From Perkinsus marinus ATCC 50983 (Eukaryota > Perkinsozoa > Perkinsida > Perkinsidae): 24,950 nt of DNA. The notes below the pieces were generated by a model. The model had not been told where the DNA came from and made no database searches. It was given only the letters and a program-made list of their open reading frames with translations. The DNA is taken from the NCBI RefSeq assembly GCF_000006405.1, contig NW_003205107.1:8810-33759 (forward strand), in the 5' to 3' direction. The stretch's first letter is position 1. Each line of letters opens with the position of its first letter. This document shows, piece after piece, positions 1 to 8,934 of this stretch. Position numbers and translations under genes: made by a program.

Positions 1-111
1 CGACCCGTTTTACGTGAAGTGGCGTGAAAAACGCGATATTCGCGGTGATATGCAGTAGTCGTGAAATATATTTTTCACTAGTGTTTTTCATATCACTAGG
101 GTGAAACTCCA
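1..111 (+). mobile_element. MITE family A, 5'-truncated by the window edge
   Basis: The copy enters at the CGACCCGTTTTACG segment and runs through the GCGGTGATATGCAG core to the terminal GGGTGAAACTCCA. It is nearly identical to the copies at 1307, 3779 and 6573, so the family looks young. It encodes no protein. I call it a MITE because of its constant short length, inverted termini and many copies; the transposase family is not evident. Confidence 0.75.
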
Positions 112-416
112 TTGAAGTGTTACTCCTGAGCATGATTTCTCCTGAATTCTCACACCAATTTTTTCGGAATTTTTCTAAATTTTTCCTGAGAGCGGTATTG
201 GACAAAATCCTACAATTCATCAACTGATATTGGAAACTCCAGAGCCGCAAAAAAACAAGGGGAATTTACACAAGACTACAGACATTCAAAACCACTAATG
301 AGAATTTCCTCCCAGAATTTTCATATTGTCATCACCAACACCATATGCATACACCTAGATGTGTGTTACTGACCATATACGTTTGGTAGTAATACAAACT
401 CCAATATTATCATCCA

Positions 417-670
417 CTACACATTTTCCCCCGACACAATAGTAAAAGTCTGCCTCTCGGTTATGCCTACCTCTCGCACCAACACATACGGCCAGATTGG
501 TGATCCTATCACTGGACGATTGCCCTTAGTAAATTCAGCCCGGATAATCTCCACAGGCCCCAGCGAGGAGGAGGAGGGTGACTCAGCGGTGACACTACTG
601 CCACTCTCAACACTCGTGTCACCATCCCCGGTAGGTTTCGGTAATGGCGGCTCAGGAGTGGAAATCCCCC
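417..670 (-). CDS. Terminal exon of an unrecognised gene
   Basis: On the minus strand a frame stays open for 83 codons from position 665 to a TAG at 419-417. It follows an acceptor-like tract ending TTTTAG at 671. The peptide has a Pro/Ser/Thr-rich start (motifs STPEPPLPKP and SPSSSS), then a more structured end containing EIIRAEFTKGNRP and PIWPYVLVRE, finishing SGENV. I prefer it to the overlapping 72-codon plus-strand frame, which translates to low-complexity sequence and lacks splice context. Entry phase is 1, so earlier exons must lie upstream (higher coordinates), beyond a B-element fragment at 677-725. Family unknown. What is visible is a coding-like composition, an acceptor and a clean stop. 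Confidence 0.45.
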
Positions 671-676
671 CTAAAA

Positions 677-725
677 TGTAGTAATATATGTTCGCTTTCC
701 TCAGCTAAGGAGTTTCCAGAGATGC
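677..725. mobile_element. MITE family B terminal fragment
   Basis: Carries the B-family segment ATGTTCGCTTTCCTCAGCT followed by AAGGAGTTTCCAG. The outer CAGTG terminus and the other half are missing. It lies just outside the acceptor of the minus-strand exon, so it is probably intronic. Similar degenerate B fragments are visible at about 289-400. Confidence 0.5.
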
Positions 726-1026
726 AATCTGTACCAATGTAGATAATATGCATTTTCTATTCCGAGATTATTGATAGTGAACAACTTGTCGCTATCATAG
801 TCTCGAAAGGTTACCATTAGAACATCAAATGTTCATAGCAACGCTTATACTGTTGTTATTAACGATTTTCATCAATCTCGGAAATTTGCGCGCCCTTTTT
901 TCATCTGCATATCACATTGTGAAAATTTACACACGAATTTGTATAGGAATGCTCAGAAAATAACAAAAAATTTCCCTAAATTTTCCCATTTTTTTAATAT
1001 TGTCACCAACGCATGTAATTGTTGCG

Positions 1027-1165
1027 GAGTGTTAGAGTAGGAATATATGTTTGCTTTCCTCAGCTCAGGAGTTTCCGAAACTAATTATGAAAATTCACAC
1101 ACGAGTTGGAGTAGAAGTGTACAACAAAAACTCACAATAATTTTCCCAGAATTTTCACATTGTCC
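1027..1165. mobile_element. MITE family B copy, partial
   Basis: Begins near GAGTGTTAGAGTAGGAATAT and runs through TTTGCTTTCCTCAGCTC and the AATTTTCCCAGAATTTTCA stretch typical of the family. The distal terminus is degraded. The next B copy starts about 25 bp downstream in the opposite orientation. Confidence 0.6.
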
Positions 1166-1191
1166 CGTAGTTAACCGTGTTAGTATTTACT

Positions 1192-1483
1192 CAGTGCAGA
1201 AAATACGCACATGGACAACTACACGTGTTGATGAAAAAAGGAAAAAATTTTGAGAAAATTATTGTTGGTTTTCCTACACTTCTACTCCCACTTGTGTGAA
1301 AATTATTGGAGTTTCACGACCCGTTTTACGTCGTGAAAAGGCCGATATTTGCGGTGATATGCAGTAGTCGTGAAATATATTTTTCACTAGTGTTTTTTCA
1401 TCATATCACTAGGGTGAAACTCCATAATGTAGTTTTAGAAACTCCCCGAGCTGAGGAGATTATATATTCCTACTCCAACACTG
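1192..1483. mobile_element. MITE family B copy split by a family A insertion
   Basis: Termini CAGTG at 1192 and CACTG at 1483 enclose the usual B internal order (GCACATGG, ACACGTGTTGATG, TTGTTGGTTTTC, then TAGTTTTAGAAACTCC). A complete A element at 1307-1424 interrupts it. Uninterrupted copies (for example 5004-5200) show that the two B halves were once contiguous, so A inserted after B. Confidence 0.7.
1307..1424 (+). mobile_element. MITE family A, complete copy nested in family B
   Basis: TGGAGTTTCACGACC at the left and AGGGTGAAACTCCA at the right form the inverted ends, with the GCGGTGATATGCAG core between them. The flanks read TTAT and TAAT. This is compatible with insertion at a TA-rich site, but the exact target duplication cannot be assigned. 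Confidence 0.75.
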
Positions 1484-1958
1484 CACATATATTACCTTGC
1501 ATTCCTTCTAATTTGCCAAAATACGTTTTTATGCTTTTTTATGCTGATCCTCCTACGACGGGTAGGAGGCAGTGAAGATACAGAGATCGCGAGGAAATGA
1601 ACGTTTTTCTGGGGAAAAAAGTCACACGGATATTTTCACCCCGACATAATCGTTCGTTCTTCAATTGTGAGGAGAATAAATCGATAATATAATCGTCTGA
1701 AAATTCTACTACACGAATAGATATGAGGAAAGCGAACACATATTCCTACACCACCAGTGTTGTTTACTTATACGTATATTATCATTTATATATAATCATA
1801 TACGTATATATTACTATATTCATTAAATTTGAAAAAAAAACTATGGGGAAATAAATGTGTCAATTCCTTCTTATTCGGAAATCATCTGCTTCCTATTTGC
1901 CCTCAGGAATTAACACTCGAATACACTCAGGGAAAAATATAAAATAATCGAGAGAGAA

Positions 1959-3963
1959 ATGTCGGAAAAAATGCGGCGACCAGGAATCGAATGGGCAATT
2001 TACCAGGGACCTCCTTATGTGGGCAACTAAATGACTTCAAATTTGAGTTTCACCGCAATCTTCACATTGTTATCTCTACTACTCGCAGTCTGGTATAATG
2101 AAGCTTGGATAACACAGACGATGAGGAAACAGGAAATGGAGGCTTTCAGCAGGTTAAATGGGAAAATTTGCAAATGTGTTGGTGATGACAATATCATTTT
2201 TGTACATTTCTACCCGAATTCGTATATAAAATCCTATAGTGTAGTTTTGGAAACTCCTGAGCTCAGTAGCTGAGGAACGCGAAATTGAAGTTTTCATCAC
2301 CTTTTCAACGAAGAGGTGTTGAAAAATTATGGGACCGCAAAAAGTTACGAGAAAAAAAGAATTCCGGGGTTTATTCTGAATTTAATGGAGTTTCAGCCTA
2401 GTGATATGAAAAACACTTTTCAAGATTCACGAAATTGTATTATCGGTTGTCGCGGAAACATATACGTTCTTATTATTCACATACAATGGAGTTTCACGAC
2501 CTGTTTTACGTGGAGTGGCGTCGTAAAACTCGGTGAAAACGCGATATTCAACGCGGTGATATGCAGTAGTCGTGGAATATGTTTTTCACTAGTGATTTTC
2601 ATATCACTAGGGTGGTGAAACTCCAATATCACGCCACTTCACGTTAAACGGGTGAAACTCCAATGTATTTGTGTGATCAACAGAAATTGTCACTATTTTC
2701 TTCGTAAAAAAATTTCCAACAATTTTTTATATTCTTTCAGTTCCCCTGGTGTCCAAGTACTACAGTGCGGAGGTTCTTGATGCTATCGAGACGTTGGAAA
2801 AGGATAATATCATTCATCAACCAAATCTACAAGAGTGGTATGAGGTAAAAAAAATATTTTTTTCCAAAAAATTTTAATCAGTGTTGGAGAAAATTTATGT
2901 TTGCTTTCCTCAGCTGAGTTGAAGCTTTTCCAAATTGATTATAAAGGTTTATATACGAATTCGGGAAGAAGTGTTGAGAATTTTCCTAAATTTCCTCATA
3001 ATTTTTAATATTATCACCAACACATGTGGTTGACCATGTGCATATTTTCTCATTCCTAATCAGTGTTGGAGTAGGAATATATATTTGCTTTCCTCTCCTC
3101 GGGAGTTTCCAAAACTATATTATATCACTTCACACACGACTTGGAATAGAAGTTTACTAAAACCAACAATATTTTTCTGATTTTTTTTTCAGAATTTTCA
3201 TTTTTTTACACTTTCTTCCAGAATTTTCATATTTTCCAACATTTTTTTCCACAATTTTCATATTTTCCTACACTTTTTCCCGGAATTTCCATATTTTTCC
3301 ACATTTTTGTGGTAAATTTGATTTCTTAACATCAGGAACTTCTAAGGCGACCCCGAACTCCCGAAGCGCTACGACGAGCTGAGCGTTCGAAAGGTGAAAA
3401 GGCGATGATACTACTTCTCGAAAAATAATTTTGATGATGGTAAAAATTCGTAGTTTTTTCCCTCAACAGTGTGCGGAGAAAAATATGCACATGTGAAAAT
3501 TTTTGGGGAATTCTTGTTGGTTTTTGTAAATTTCTACCCGAATTCGTATGTAAACTTGTACTATGTAGCTGAGGAAAGTAAACCTAAACTGTGTTCGATC
3601 GTTCTAAAGTTCAACTGCACTGATCGTCATCAATTGTATTTTGTTTGTTTTCAGCGATTCTTTTGGAGTGGTTACGACAGCTTTACATTTCCTACCAAAA
3701 TGGAATTTTAGATATTTCCAGGTGGGGTTTACGAAAAGAGACAAATTCTCTAAAGTTGGTTTTTTGAAAAAACAGTAATGGAGTTTCACCCGTTTTACGT
3801 GAAGTGGCGTGAAAAACGCGATATTCGCGGTGATATGCAGTAGTCGTGAAATATATTTTTCACTGGTGCTATTCATATCACTAGGGTTGATGTTTATTCG
3901 TATGAAGGCACCGCGACGTTTTACCTGGCAAAAACAAAGTGTTACTCATACAAGAACTGGTAA
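1959..3963 (+). CDS. Unrecognised multi-exon gene; exons 2741-3963 well supported, 5' end uncertain
   Basis: Four exons chain in phase: 2741-2844, 3336-3393, 3655-3721 and 3885-3963 (TAA at 3961-3963). The donors are GTAAAA, GTGAAA and GTGGGG. The first three acceptors are TTTCAG, ATCAG and TTTTCAG. The peptide contains VSKYYSAEVLDAIETLEKD, RRPRTPEALRRAERSK and ILLEWLRQLYISYQNG, then ends CYSYKNW. It is charged and helical. The last acceptor (CACTAG at 3884) falls inside an A element. Upstream, ATG 1959 opens MSEKMRRPGIEWAIYQGPPY up to a GTGGGC donor, and 2089-2152 reads WYNEAWITQTMRKQEMEAF. The phases of these two pieces do not join cleanly to 2741, so a boundary is wrong or an exon is missing. 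The hydrophobic run at 2031-2088 is probably an acceptor polypyrimidine tract, not a membrane helix. Family not recognised. Confidence 0.5.
2170..2285. mobile_element. MITE family B, 5'-truncated copy
   Basis: Retains ATGTGTTGGTGATGACAATAT, the TGTACATTTCTACCCGAATT section and GGAAACTCCTGAGCTCAG. The outer terminus is replaced by TTTGCAA. It lies in an intron of the 1959-3963 gene, and its GTGTTG at 2176 is the only donor found that gives the phase needed for the exon at 2741. Confidence 0.55.
2487..2662 (+). mobile_element. MITE family A, composite copy
   Basis: Starts TGGAGTTTCACGACC and reaches a first GGTGAAACTCCA end near 2624. It is then followed by a second right-end-like segment (CACGCCACTTCACG to GGGTGAAACTCCA). 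The second piece looks like the end of another copy in the opposite orientation, so this is either two overlapping insertions or an internally rearranged element. Intronic. Confidence 0.65.
2879..3330. mobile_element. Two head-to-tail MITE family B copies
   Basis: CAGTGTTGGAG occurs at 2879 and again at 3061. Each is followed by TTTGCTTTCCTC. The first copy ends at TGACCATGTGCATATTTTCTCA without its terminal CACTG. The second runs into a degenerate CATATTTTTCC-type stretch. Both lie in the intron between the exons at 2741-2844 and 3336-3393. Confidence 0.6.
3465..3590. mobile_element. MITE family B, degraded short copy
   Basis: Begins CAGTGTGCGGAGAAAAATATGC and ends near AACTGTGTTCG. It keeps TGTTGGTTTTTGTAAATTTC and the TAGCTGAGGAAAG segment. 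It lies in the intron before the exon at 3655. Confidence 0.5.
3779..3886 (+). mobile_element. MITE family A whose right end merges into an exon
   Basis: A canonical left end (TGGAGTTTCACCCG) and core are followed by CATATCACTAGGGT. The expected GAAACTCCA is then replaced by TGATGTTTATTCG. The AG of CACTAG matches the phase-2 acceptor needed to join the exon ending 3721 to a 26-codon reading frame ending at TAA 3961. Confidence 0.7.
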
Positions 3964-4084
3964 CACCATTGGCAAGAGCACACGATATGATGAGGGAGAA
4001 GAAACAACCGTTGTTTTCGGATAATGGGCAAACATCGGTGAGTTCGGGGGAGATTCGGATCGCTTTTATTGAGTATTAATTATA

Positions 4085-4126
4085 ATGGAGTTTCACCACC
4101 CTGGTGATATGAAAAAGACTACAGCA
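4085..4126 (-). mobile_element. MITE family A, truncated
   Basis: TGGAGTTTCACCACCCTGGTGATATGAAAAA is about 30 bp of the A end in reverse orientation, then the similarity stops. The B insertion at 4135 follows almost directly. Confidence 0.5.
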
Positions 4127-4134
4127 TTTGCAGG

Positions 4135-4318
4135 CAGTGTGGGAATATATGCGCATGGTCAACTACATGTGTTGCTAGGAATACGGAAATTTTGAGGAAA
4201 TTTTGAACAACTATCGTTGATTTTTGTATACCTATACCAAAAATCGTGTGATTTTTCATAAAATAGTGAGGAAACCTACGAGCTCATTTGAGGAAACCAA
4301 ACATATATTTCCATGCTG
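4135..4318. mobile_element. MITE family B, complete copy with 8-bp target duplication
   Basis: The element runs from CAGTGTGGGAATATATG to CATATATTTCCATGCTG. It is flanked by TTTGCAGG (4127-4134) and TTTGCAGC (4319-4326), which match at 7 of 8 bases. CAGTG-type ends plus an 8-bp duplication are hallmarks of the hAT superfamily (established knowledge), so B is best read as a hAT-mobilised MITE. It has no coding capacity. Confidence 0.75.
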
Positions 4319-4326
4319 TTTGCAGC

Positions 4327-4803
4327 CTGTCGAATTAATTTTTTACCGACAAATTTAATTTTTCACCCATTTGGTTGATGTTTTACGTTTTTAATTAACG
4401 TTTTACCCATGGCTTTAATAAAATACCAAGAAAATTAATATTATACCCGGTTTATTTGAAAGTTTAGGAGTTTAATTTAATCAAGGCGCGCCTCAGCAGA
4501 AAAGGCATGGGAATAGTGGATAACGTGTATTTGGAAAACACGTGATATCGCGTTTTTCACATGGAGTTTTACGCCACTTCGCGTAAAACGGGTGAACTTT
4601 AACAATTGAGTAATTATAGTTATTCGTTTTTATAGTAGTTAGTATTAGAGTTTCACGAGGAGTGGTATGATACCATAGCGATATAAAGTGAATTAAAAAT
4701 ACTCGTACACCGGGCAGATCACTTGATATCACACGTTTTACGCGTTATTCACCGCTCACATGCGTTTTACGCGAAGTTGAATATATAACGGGTGAAACTT
4801 GAT
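4327..4803. repeat. AT-rich spacer with diverged family A-like palindromic segments
   Basis: No gene is visible. 4340-4480 is AT-rich with several TTTTAC(C/G) words. 4545-4605 and 4640-4803 hold diverged A-like pieces (GTTTTACGCCACTTCGCGTAAAACGGGTG, quoted here only as a location at 4563-4593; GTTTTACGCG-type words near 4734 and 4764; GGGTGAAACTTG near 4790). They are too degraded for clear termini. Confidence 0.4.
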
Positions 4804-5003
4804 TTTTTACTAATATTTGAAGATGGTGTGATAACAGGTACTTGAGTATTTCCTCGATATTTATCACATCCCGTCACCAGTCACCGAATAATATATGAAA
4901 AATTGCCGTCCTGGTTTCCTCTCATTTTCCATCACTCATTCTTGCGTTTTAGCGGAGCGAAGCGTACATTTTCAGTGTTTTTTTGTGAGTGTGAAGAATA
5001 GAT

Positions 5004-5200
5004 GGTGTGTGGGAGTAGACGAGGATTCATCGACAGGCAATTTCCACATGGTCAACTACATGTGTTGGTGATGACAATATGGAAATTTTTGTTGGTTTTT
5101 TGTACACTTCTACCCCTAGTCGTGTGTGAATTTTCATAATATAGTTTTGGAAATTCCTGAGCTGAGGAAAGCAAATATATATTCCTACTCCAACACTCTG
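5004..5200. mobile_element. MITE family B, near-complete copy
   Basis: Runs from GGTGTGTGGGAGTAG through CACATGGTCAACTACATGTG and GTGATGACAATATGG to ATTCCTACTCCAACACT. The uninterrupted central order makes it a useful reference for recognising the nested copies. No clear target duplication. Confidence 0.65.
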
Positions 5201-5272
5201 CAGCAATAACATGGGAAATTCGGAGTCTGCTGTTTGTATCAATTGCTGTGAGTTCGGTCGGTTACAATGAAA

Positions 5273-5580
5273 CAGTGTTGGAGTAGGAATGGAATTTTAC
5301 CCTAGTGATATGAAAAACACAAGTGAAAAATATATTTCACGACTACTTCATATCACCGCGAATATCGCGTTTTTCATAGAGTTTTACGCCACTTCGCGTA
5401 AAACGGGTCGTGAAACTCCATTATATGTTCGCTTTCCTCAGCTGAGCTCAGGAGTTTCCAAAGCTATATTATAGGAGTTTATATGCAAAATGAAGTGTAT
5501 AAAAATCAACAATAATTTTGCAAGATTTCCCCCAGAATTTCTATGTTGATGTTGTTTATATTTTTACTCAAAATTCTTTA
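5273..5580. mobile_element. MITE family B copy split by family A at 5290-5420
   Basis: CAGTGTTGGAGTAGGAA stops at 5289 and resumes after 5420 as TATATGTTCGCTTTCCTCAGC. Removing the A insertion restores the B terminal sequence. The far end degrades near 5580 without a CACTG. Confidence 0.65.
5290..5420 (-). mobile_element. MITE family A, complete, nested in B
   Basis: 131 bp in reverse orientation: TGGAATTTTACCC at the left, CCGCGAATATCGCG core, GTCGTGAAACTCCA at the right. It sits 17 bp inside the terminus of a B element, a second independent case of A into B. Confidence 0.75.
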
Positions 5581-5599
5581 GCCTTGATAGTTTTTTTTT

Positions 5600-5785
5600 C
5601 AGTGTTTCGAATATATGCACATGGTCAGCTGTGTTGCTGGGGATATGGAAATTTTGAGGAAGTTTTTTTGGGAAATTATCGTTGATTTTCGTACACTTCT
5701 ACCCAAAATCGAGCGAATTTTTCATAATATAGCTATGAAATTTACGAGCTCAGTTGAGGAAAACCAGACATATACTCCCACACTG
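5600..5785. mobile_element. MITE family B immediately upstream of SDHAF3
   Basis: CAGTG at 5600 to CACTG at 5785. T runs on both sides (nine T before, six T after) are compatible with an 8-bp T-rich target duplication. The element ends 18 bp before the ATG at 5804, so it must form most of the 5' untranslated or promoter region of that gene. Confidence 0.65.
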
Positions 5786-5803
5786 TTTTTTCCTATAATA
5801 CAA

Positions 5804-6901
5804 ATGACGACGGCGAAGGTGTTACGACAGCAGTCGTTGGAGCTGTACCGGCAGATCCTCAGATTACATCGCAACAAATTGCCTGTTGTTATGAGGAATC
5901 TCGGCGACGCTTATGTGAAGAAAGAGTTTAGGATACACTTGGTGAGGTTTCATGGTTTGCGAATTGCCCTACTCGATTCTGCGCAAGCGTCTTGAAGTGG
6001 TGGTGAAGGAATAGAAGAGCTCTCGGGAGTTTATATACGAATTCGGGTAGTAGAAGTGCTCAGAAACTACTGAGAATTTGCCGAAATTGTCAACATGTAG
6101 TTAAGAATGTGCATATTCTATTCGCTACTCATAAATGGAATTTCACCCAATAGTGATATGAAAAACACTATCACTACTACAGGAGTCCGCGAATATCGCG
6201 TTTTTCCCCGCCGAGTTTTACGCCACTTTACGTAAAACGGGTCGTGAAACTCCATTGTAGTAGTTGCCGAGATCTTGGTCGTTTCCAAGTTTGGTAACAG
6301 CTTGTTATTGTGATGCGATTTTCAACGGAGTGTTGGTAGGAGAAGTAAATCAGTTATAATAATTTCATACTTTTAGATAATATTGGAGTTTCACCCTAGT
6401 GATATGAAAAACACTAGGGAGAAATATATTTCACTTTTCACTTTGCGGATAAAATGGTTACCGAAGATATTCACATGGAGTATCACACCACTTCACGTTG
6501 AACGGGTGAAACTCTATTATAAGTGGTATTGATTTCACCCGAAGTACTCAATGATTACGAATGATTTTCCAATGGAGTTTCACCCGTTTTACGTGAAGTG
6601 GCGTGAAAAACGCAATATTCGCGGTGATATGCAGTAGTTGTAAAATACATTTTTCACTAGTGTTTTTCATCATATCACTAGGGTGAGACTTCGTTATTGT
6701 CAGGAGCCACAAGCGTGTACTGTCCTCCAGTTGAAACAGTTCGTTACGCAATGGGAGAATTATTACTCTACTATATCCAGTCAAGATATCGTTAAAGGCG
6801 CTAGGATGAATTCTGCGCAAAAATCACATTTAAATGATGCGCAGAAAAAGCAGTTGAAAACGCTGAAAATCGAGGCGAAAAAACTGGGCTCGGGCGTATG
6901 A
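5804..6901 (+). CDS. SDHAF3: Succinate dehydrogenase assembly factor 3 (ACN9/SDHAF3 family), two exons
   Basis: Exon 1 is 5804-5941 (46 codons) and ends in phase 0 at a GTGAGG donor. Exon 2 is 6704-6901 (65 codons plus TGA) after ATTGTCAG, giving 111 residues, close to the usual size of this small mitochondrial family. Exon 1 carries the LYR-type signature LELYRQILRLHRNKLP (residues 12-27) followed by LGDAYVKKEFRIH (33-45). The second stretch matches the conserved LGDxYVKxEFRxH block of ACN9 proteins. Exon 2 contains FVTQWENYY, matching the family's FLxxWExY block, then a helical basic end. The known family role is maturation of the iron-sulphur subunit of succinate dehydrogenase in the mitochondrial matrix. 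The 762-nt intron (5942-6703) holds three A elements. The start was chosen as the first in-frame ATG after the upstream B element. Confidence 0.85.
6136..6254 (-). mobile_element. MITE family A in the SDHAF3 intron, copy 1
   Basis: TGGAATTTCACCC to GTCGTGAAACTCCA, reverse orientation, with the AATATCGCG core. It is more diverged in the centre than copy 3. Confidence 0.7.
6384..6515 (-). mobile_element. MITE family A in the SDHAF3 intron, copy 2
   Basis: TGGAGTTTCACCCTAGTG at the left and GGGTGAAACTCTA at the right. The central part is rewritten (GATAAAATGG), so this is an older or chimeric copy. Flanks ATA/TTATA are TA-rich. Confidence 0.65.
6573..6693 (+). mobile_element. MITE family A in the SDHAF3 intron, copy 3, at the 3' splice site
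   Basis: A near-consensus copy, TGGAGTTTCACCCG to GGGTGAGACTTCG. It ends only 10 nt before the acceptor AG at 6702-6703, so the branch point and most of the polypyrimidine region used by this intron must lie inside or at the edge of the element. Confidence 0.7.
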
Positions 6902-7074
6902 AAAAAATGAATTTTTCATGAGTAGTTTCTAGTAGCTGTTGGGTGGTGTTACGTTTGTTATCACTGAGGTTATGGCAGGATGATAGTTTGACAATCGGGA
7001 ACTTGACTTCGTATTAGGATTATATAACGACGTCCCTTGGAGGCTATTCGCGAAGTTGATTTGCGACAGCTCAC

Positions 7075-7376
7075 TGGAGTTTCACCTGTTTTACGTGACT
7101 CCGGTAAAAAACGCGAAATTTGCGGTGATATGCAGTAGTGGTAAAATAGATTTTTCACCTCTCTCGTCACCTCTCTTACGATAAAATACGAGAAAAACTT
7201 GTAAAAAATATGCACATGGTCAACTACATGTGTTTCTGGCAATGAGGAAATTCTGAGGAAATTCTTGTTGTTGGTTTCTGTATATTCTCTCCTGAGTTCG
7301 TAAATACACTCATATTATGGATAAACTCCTAAACTCAGGTGAAAAAAGTAAATATATGTTTCTCTACTTTACTACA
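7075..7376. mobile_element. Partial MITE A followed by MITE B upstream of the transporter
   Basis: TGGAGTTTCACCTGTTTTACG at 7075 and the core GCGGTGATATGCAG form an A copy whose right end is lost by about 7160. From 7200 a B copy runs ATGCACATGGTCAACTACATG through AACTCCTAAACTCAGG to about 7376. The transporter ATG is 53 bp further on, so the promoter or 5' leader is element-derived. Confidence 0.55.
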
Positions 7377-7428
7377 GTGACGAACTTTTTAGTGGTATCG
7401 AATTCTCCAGTGTTGTTAATGATCATTA

Positions 7429-8805
7429 ATGTCACTACTTCTGTCGGGTTTATGTGATCGATGGTTGGTGATATCCAATCAACGAGCTCTGATGTCTCTG
7501 TACGTCCTTTCCTCCTTTACTCAAGCTCTCCCGATGGTGGCGATAGGCATTCTACTGCGAGATGATCTTGGTCTCGCCAGTGATAACATTGCCTTGGCAC
7601 TTTTTTATGCTAATACGTTCATCCCATTTTACTTTCGATTTTTCTATGGTTTCATATCTGACAATTTCCCCATATGTGGAACACGTAGAATCGCCTATAT
7701 GATTGCTTGCTATATTGCTATGTCTGCCTTATACGTGACCTACGCAATCTGGGTGGTGACGCTACCACGCGCCTATCTAGTCGCGACTTTAATCAACGTT
7801 GTATTTGCCTTTTCCGAATCTTGTCTGGACGCCGTAGCCGTCCAAAGGTCTCGAGTGAGGGCGAGAGAAATGACTCGATTTGCCACAGAGGAGGAAGAGA
7901 ATTACTCGAAGGCTGCCTCGGACATTCAAAGTGCTGGAATGCTCTGTCGCACACTTGGCACTTTCCTCATCAGTTTCGTCGCTTCTGGTTTGGGAGCCGT
8001 TTTGTACCATCGGACGGTTATCGCTATCACTAGCGTCATCCCGCTGTGCTCGGTGTTGGTGGTCGTTGTTCACAGAAACGACGTGGAAACACATGAAGAA
8101 ATAACTTTCCAGAGTGCCTCTCATTGCTGTGCTTTCCGTGCTTCGGAAATCGTCGATATTTTGAGACCGTTAGTAAAACCATGTTGTTTTATTTTCATTT
8201 TCGCGATGATGCCGAATACGAACGATGTGTATACCAGCTACTTATATACCACATTTTCGTATAATCAGACCGTGCTCAACTTTCTAAATATGAACTACAC
8301 TATCGGGAGTCTTCTTGGCACAAGCCTCTACTGGTGGCTCTTACGAGAATCTCCGTTACGGAAGGTCTTCATCGCGTCTACATTCATAGCAGCATCTGCT
8401 GGTCTGACGCGCGTTGGGGTGATCTGGCATGTGAACAGACCACTAGCGATTCCAGATGGTGTTTTCGTTGCGGTTGACATTGTCATCGTAGCGACGTGTA
8501 ACTCTATCGCGTTAATGCCAGTATTAGTTCTCGCGGGAGTAACAGCGAGTAGAGCTCGCGAGGCTGAGGCCTTCATGTTCGCCGCACTCATGGCATTCAA
8601 TTCACTAGGGGGGTATTTCTCGGCCTACTGGTCGATACTTGTGTTGAAACTATGCGGCAACCCCGGTGAGGATAATGAGTACCACAACATCTCTCTATCT
8701 ATCGTCACCTGTACTTGTGCGAGCCTGATACCGTTGATGATGCTGCCTCTGCTGAGACCACACGACAACCAGGTGCATGAGGCCTTACTAGGTGCGCCAC
8801 GATAA
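7429..8805 (+). CDS. Folate/biopterin transporter (BT1/FBT family, major facilitator superfamily)
   Basis: A single uninterrupted frame of 458 residues with roughly ten to twelve hydrophobic segments, typical of an MFS carrier in a membrane. Residues 73-90 read YGFISDNFPICGTRRIAY. This matches the diagnostic BT1 loop (YGxxSDxxPIxGxRRxxY) between two helices, as known in trypanosomatid biopterin and folate transporters and in apicomplexan and plastid homologues. Further family-like features are SESCLDAVAVQRSR near 129-142, the acidic loop EEEENYSKAASDIQS (155-169) and RTLGTFL (174-180). The 458-residue length is normal. Substrate cannot be read from sequence; folates, pterins or amino-acid derivatives are the family's range. 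ATG 7429 is favoured because it precedes the first conserved helix and follows the element-rich leader. GC content is higher than in the surrounding element DNA. No introns, unlike most neighbours. Confidence 0.85.
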   Translation: MSLLLSGLCDRWLVISNQRALMSLYVLSSFTQALPMVAIGILLRDDLGLASDNIALALFYANTFIPFYFRFFYGFISDNFPICGTRRIAYMIACYIAMSALYVTYAIWVVTLPRAYLVATLINVVFAFSESCLDAVAVQRSRVRAREMTRFATEEEENYSKAASDIQSAGMLCRTLGTFLISFVASGLGAVLYHRTVIAITSVIPLCSVLVVVVHRNDVETHEEITFQSASHCCAFRASEIVDILRPLVKPCCFIFIFAMMPNTNDVYTSYLYTTFSYNQTVLNFLNMNYTIGSLLGTSLYWWLLRESPLRKVFIASTFIAASAGLTRVGVIWHVNRPLAIPDGVFVAVDIVIVATCNSIALMPVLVLAGVTASRAREAEAFMFAALMAFNSLGGYFSAYWSILVLKLCGNPGEDNEYHNISLSIVTCTCASLIPLMMLPLLRPHDNQVHEALLGAPR

Positions 8806-8814
8806 TAATCTGTG

Positions 8815-8934
8815 ATGGTACGCAACTTCCCGCGTGGACGTGATTTTGTGGATGACTGGCGGAAGGCGTATTATCATTTGGCCTTTCTACCCAACTGCTC
8901 TCGTGCGAGACCATTGTGGGTAACACCATTGTAA
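8815..8934 (+). pseudogene. Reverse-transcriptase fragment, Ty3/gypsy-like remnant
   Basis: A 39-codon frame contains DDWRKAYYHLAFLPNCS and then LWVTP. This resembles the gypsy RT block DxxxAYxQxxxxPxS...FVTP that precedes the catalytic YxDD. No YxDD follows, and the continuation has stops in all frames, so this is a scrap rather than a gene. It begins 9 nt after the transporter stop, so part of it may simply be 3' UTR. Short similarity; moderate doubt. Confidence 0.3.
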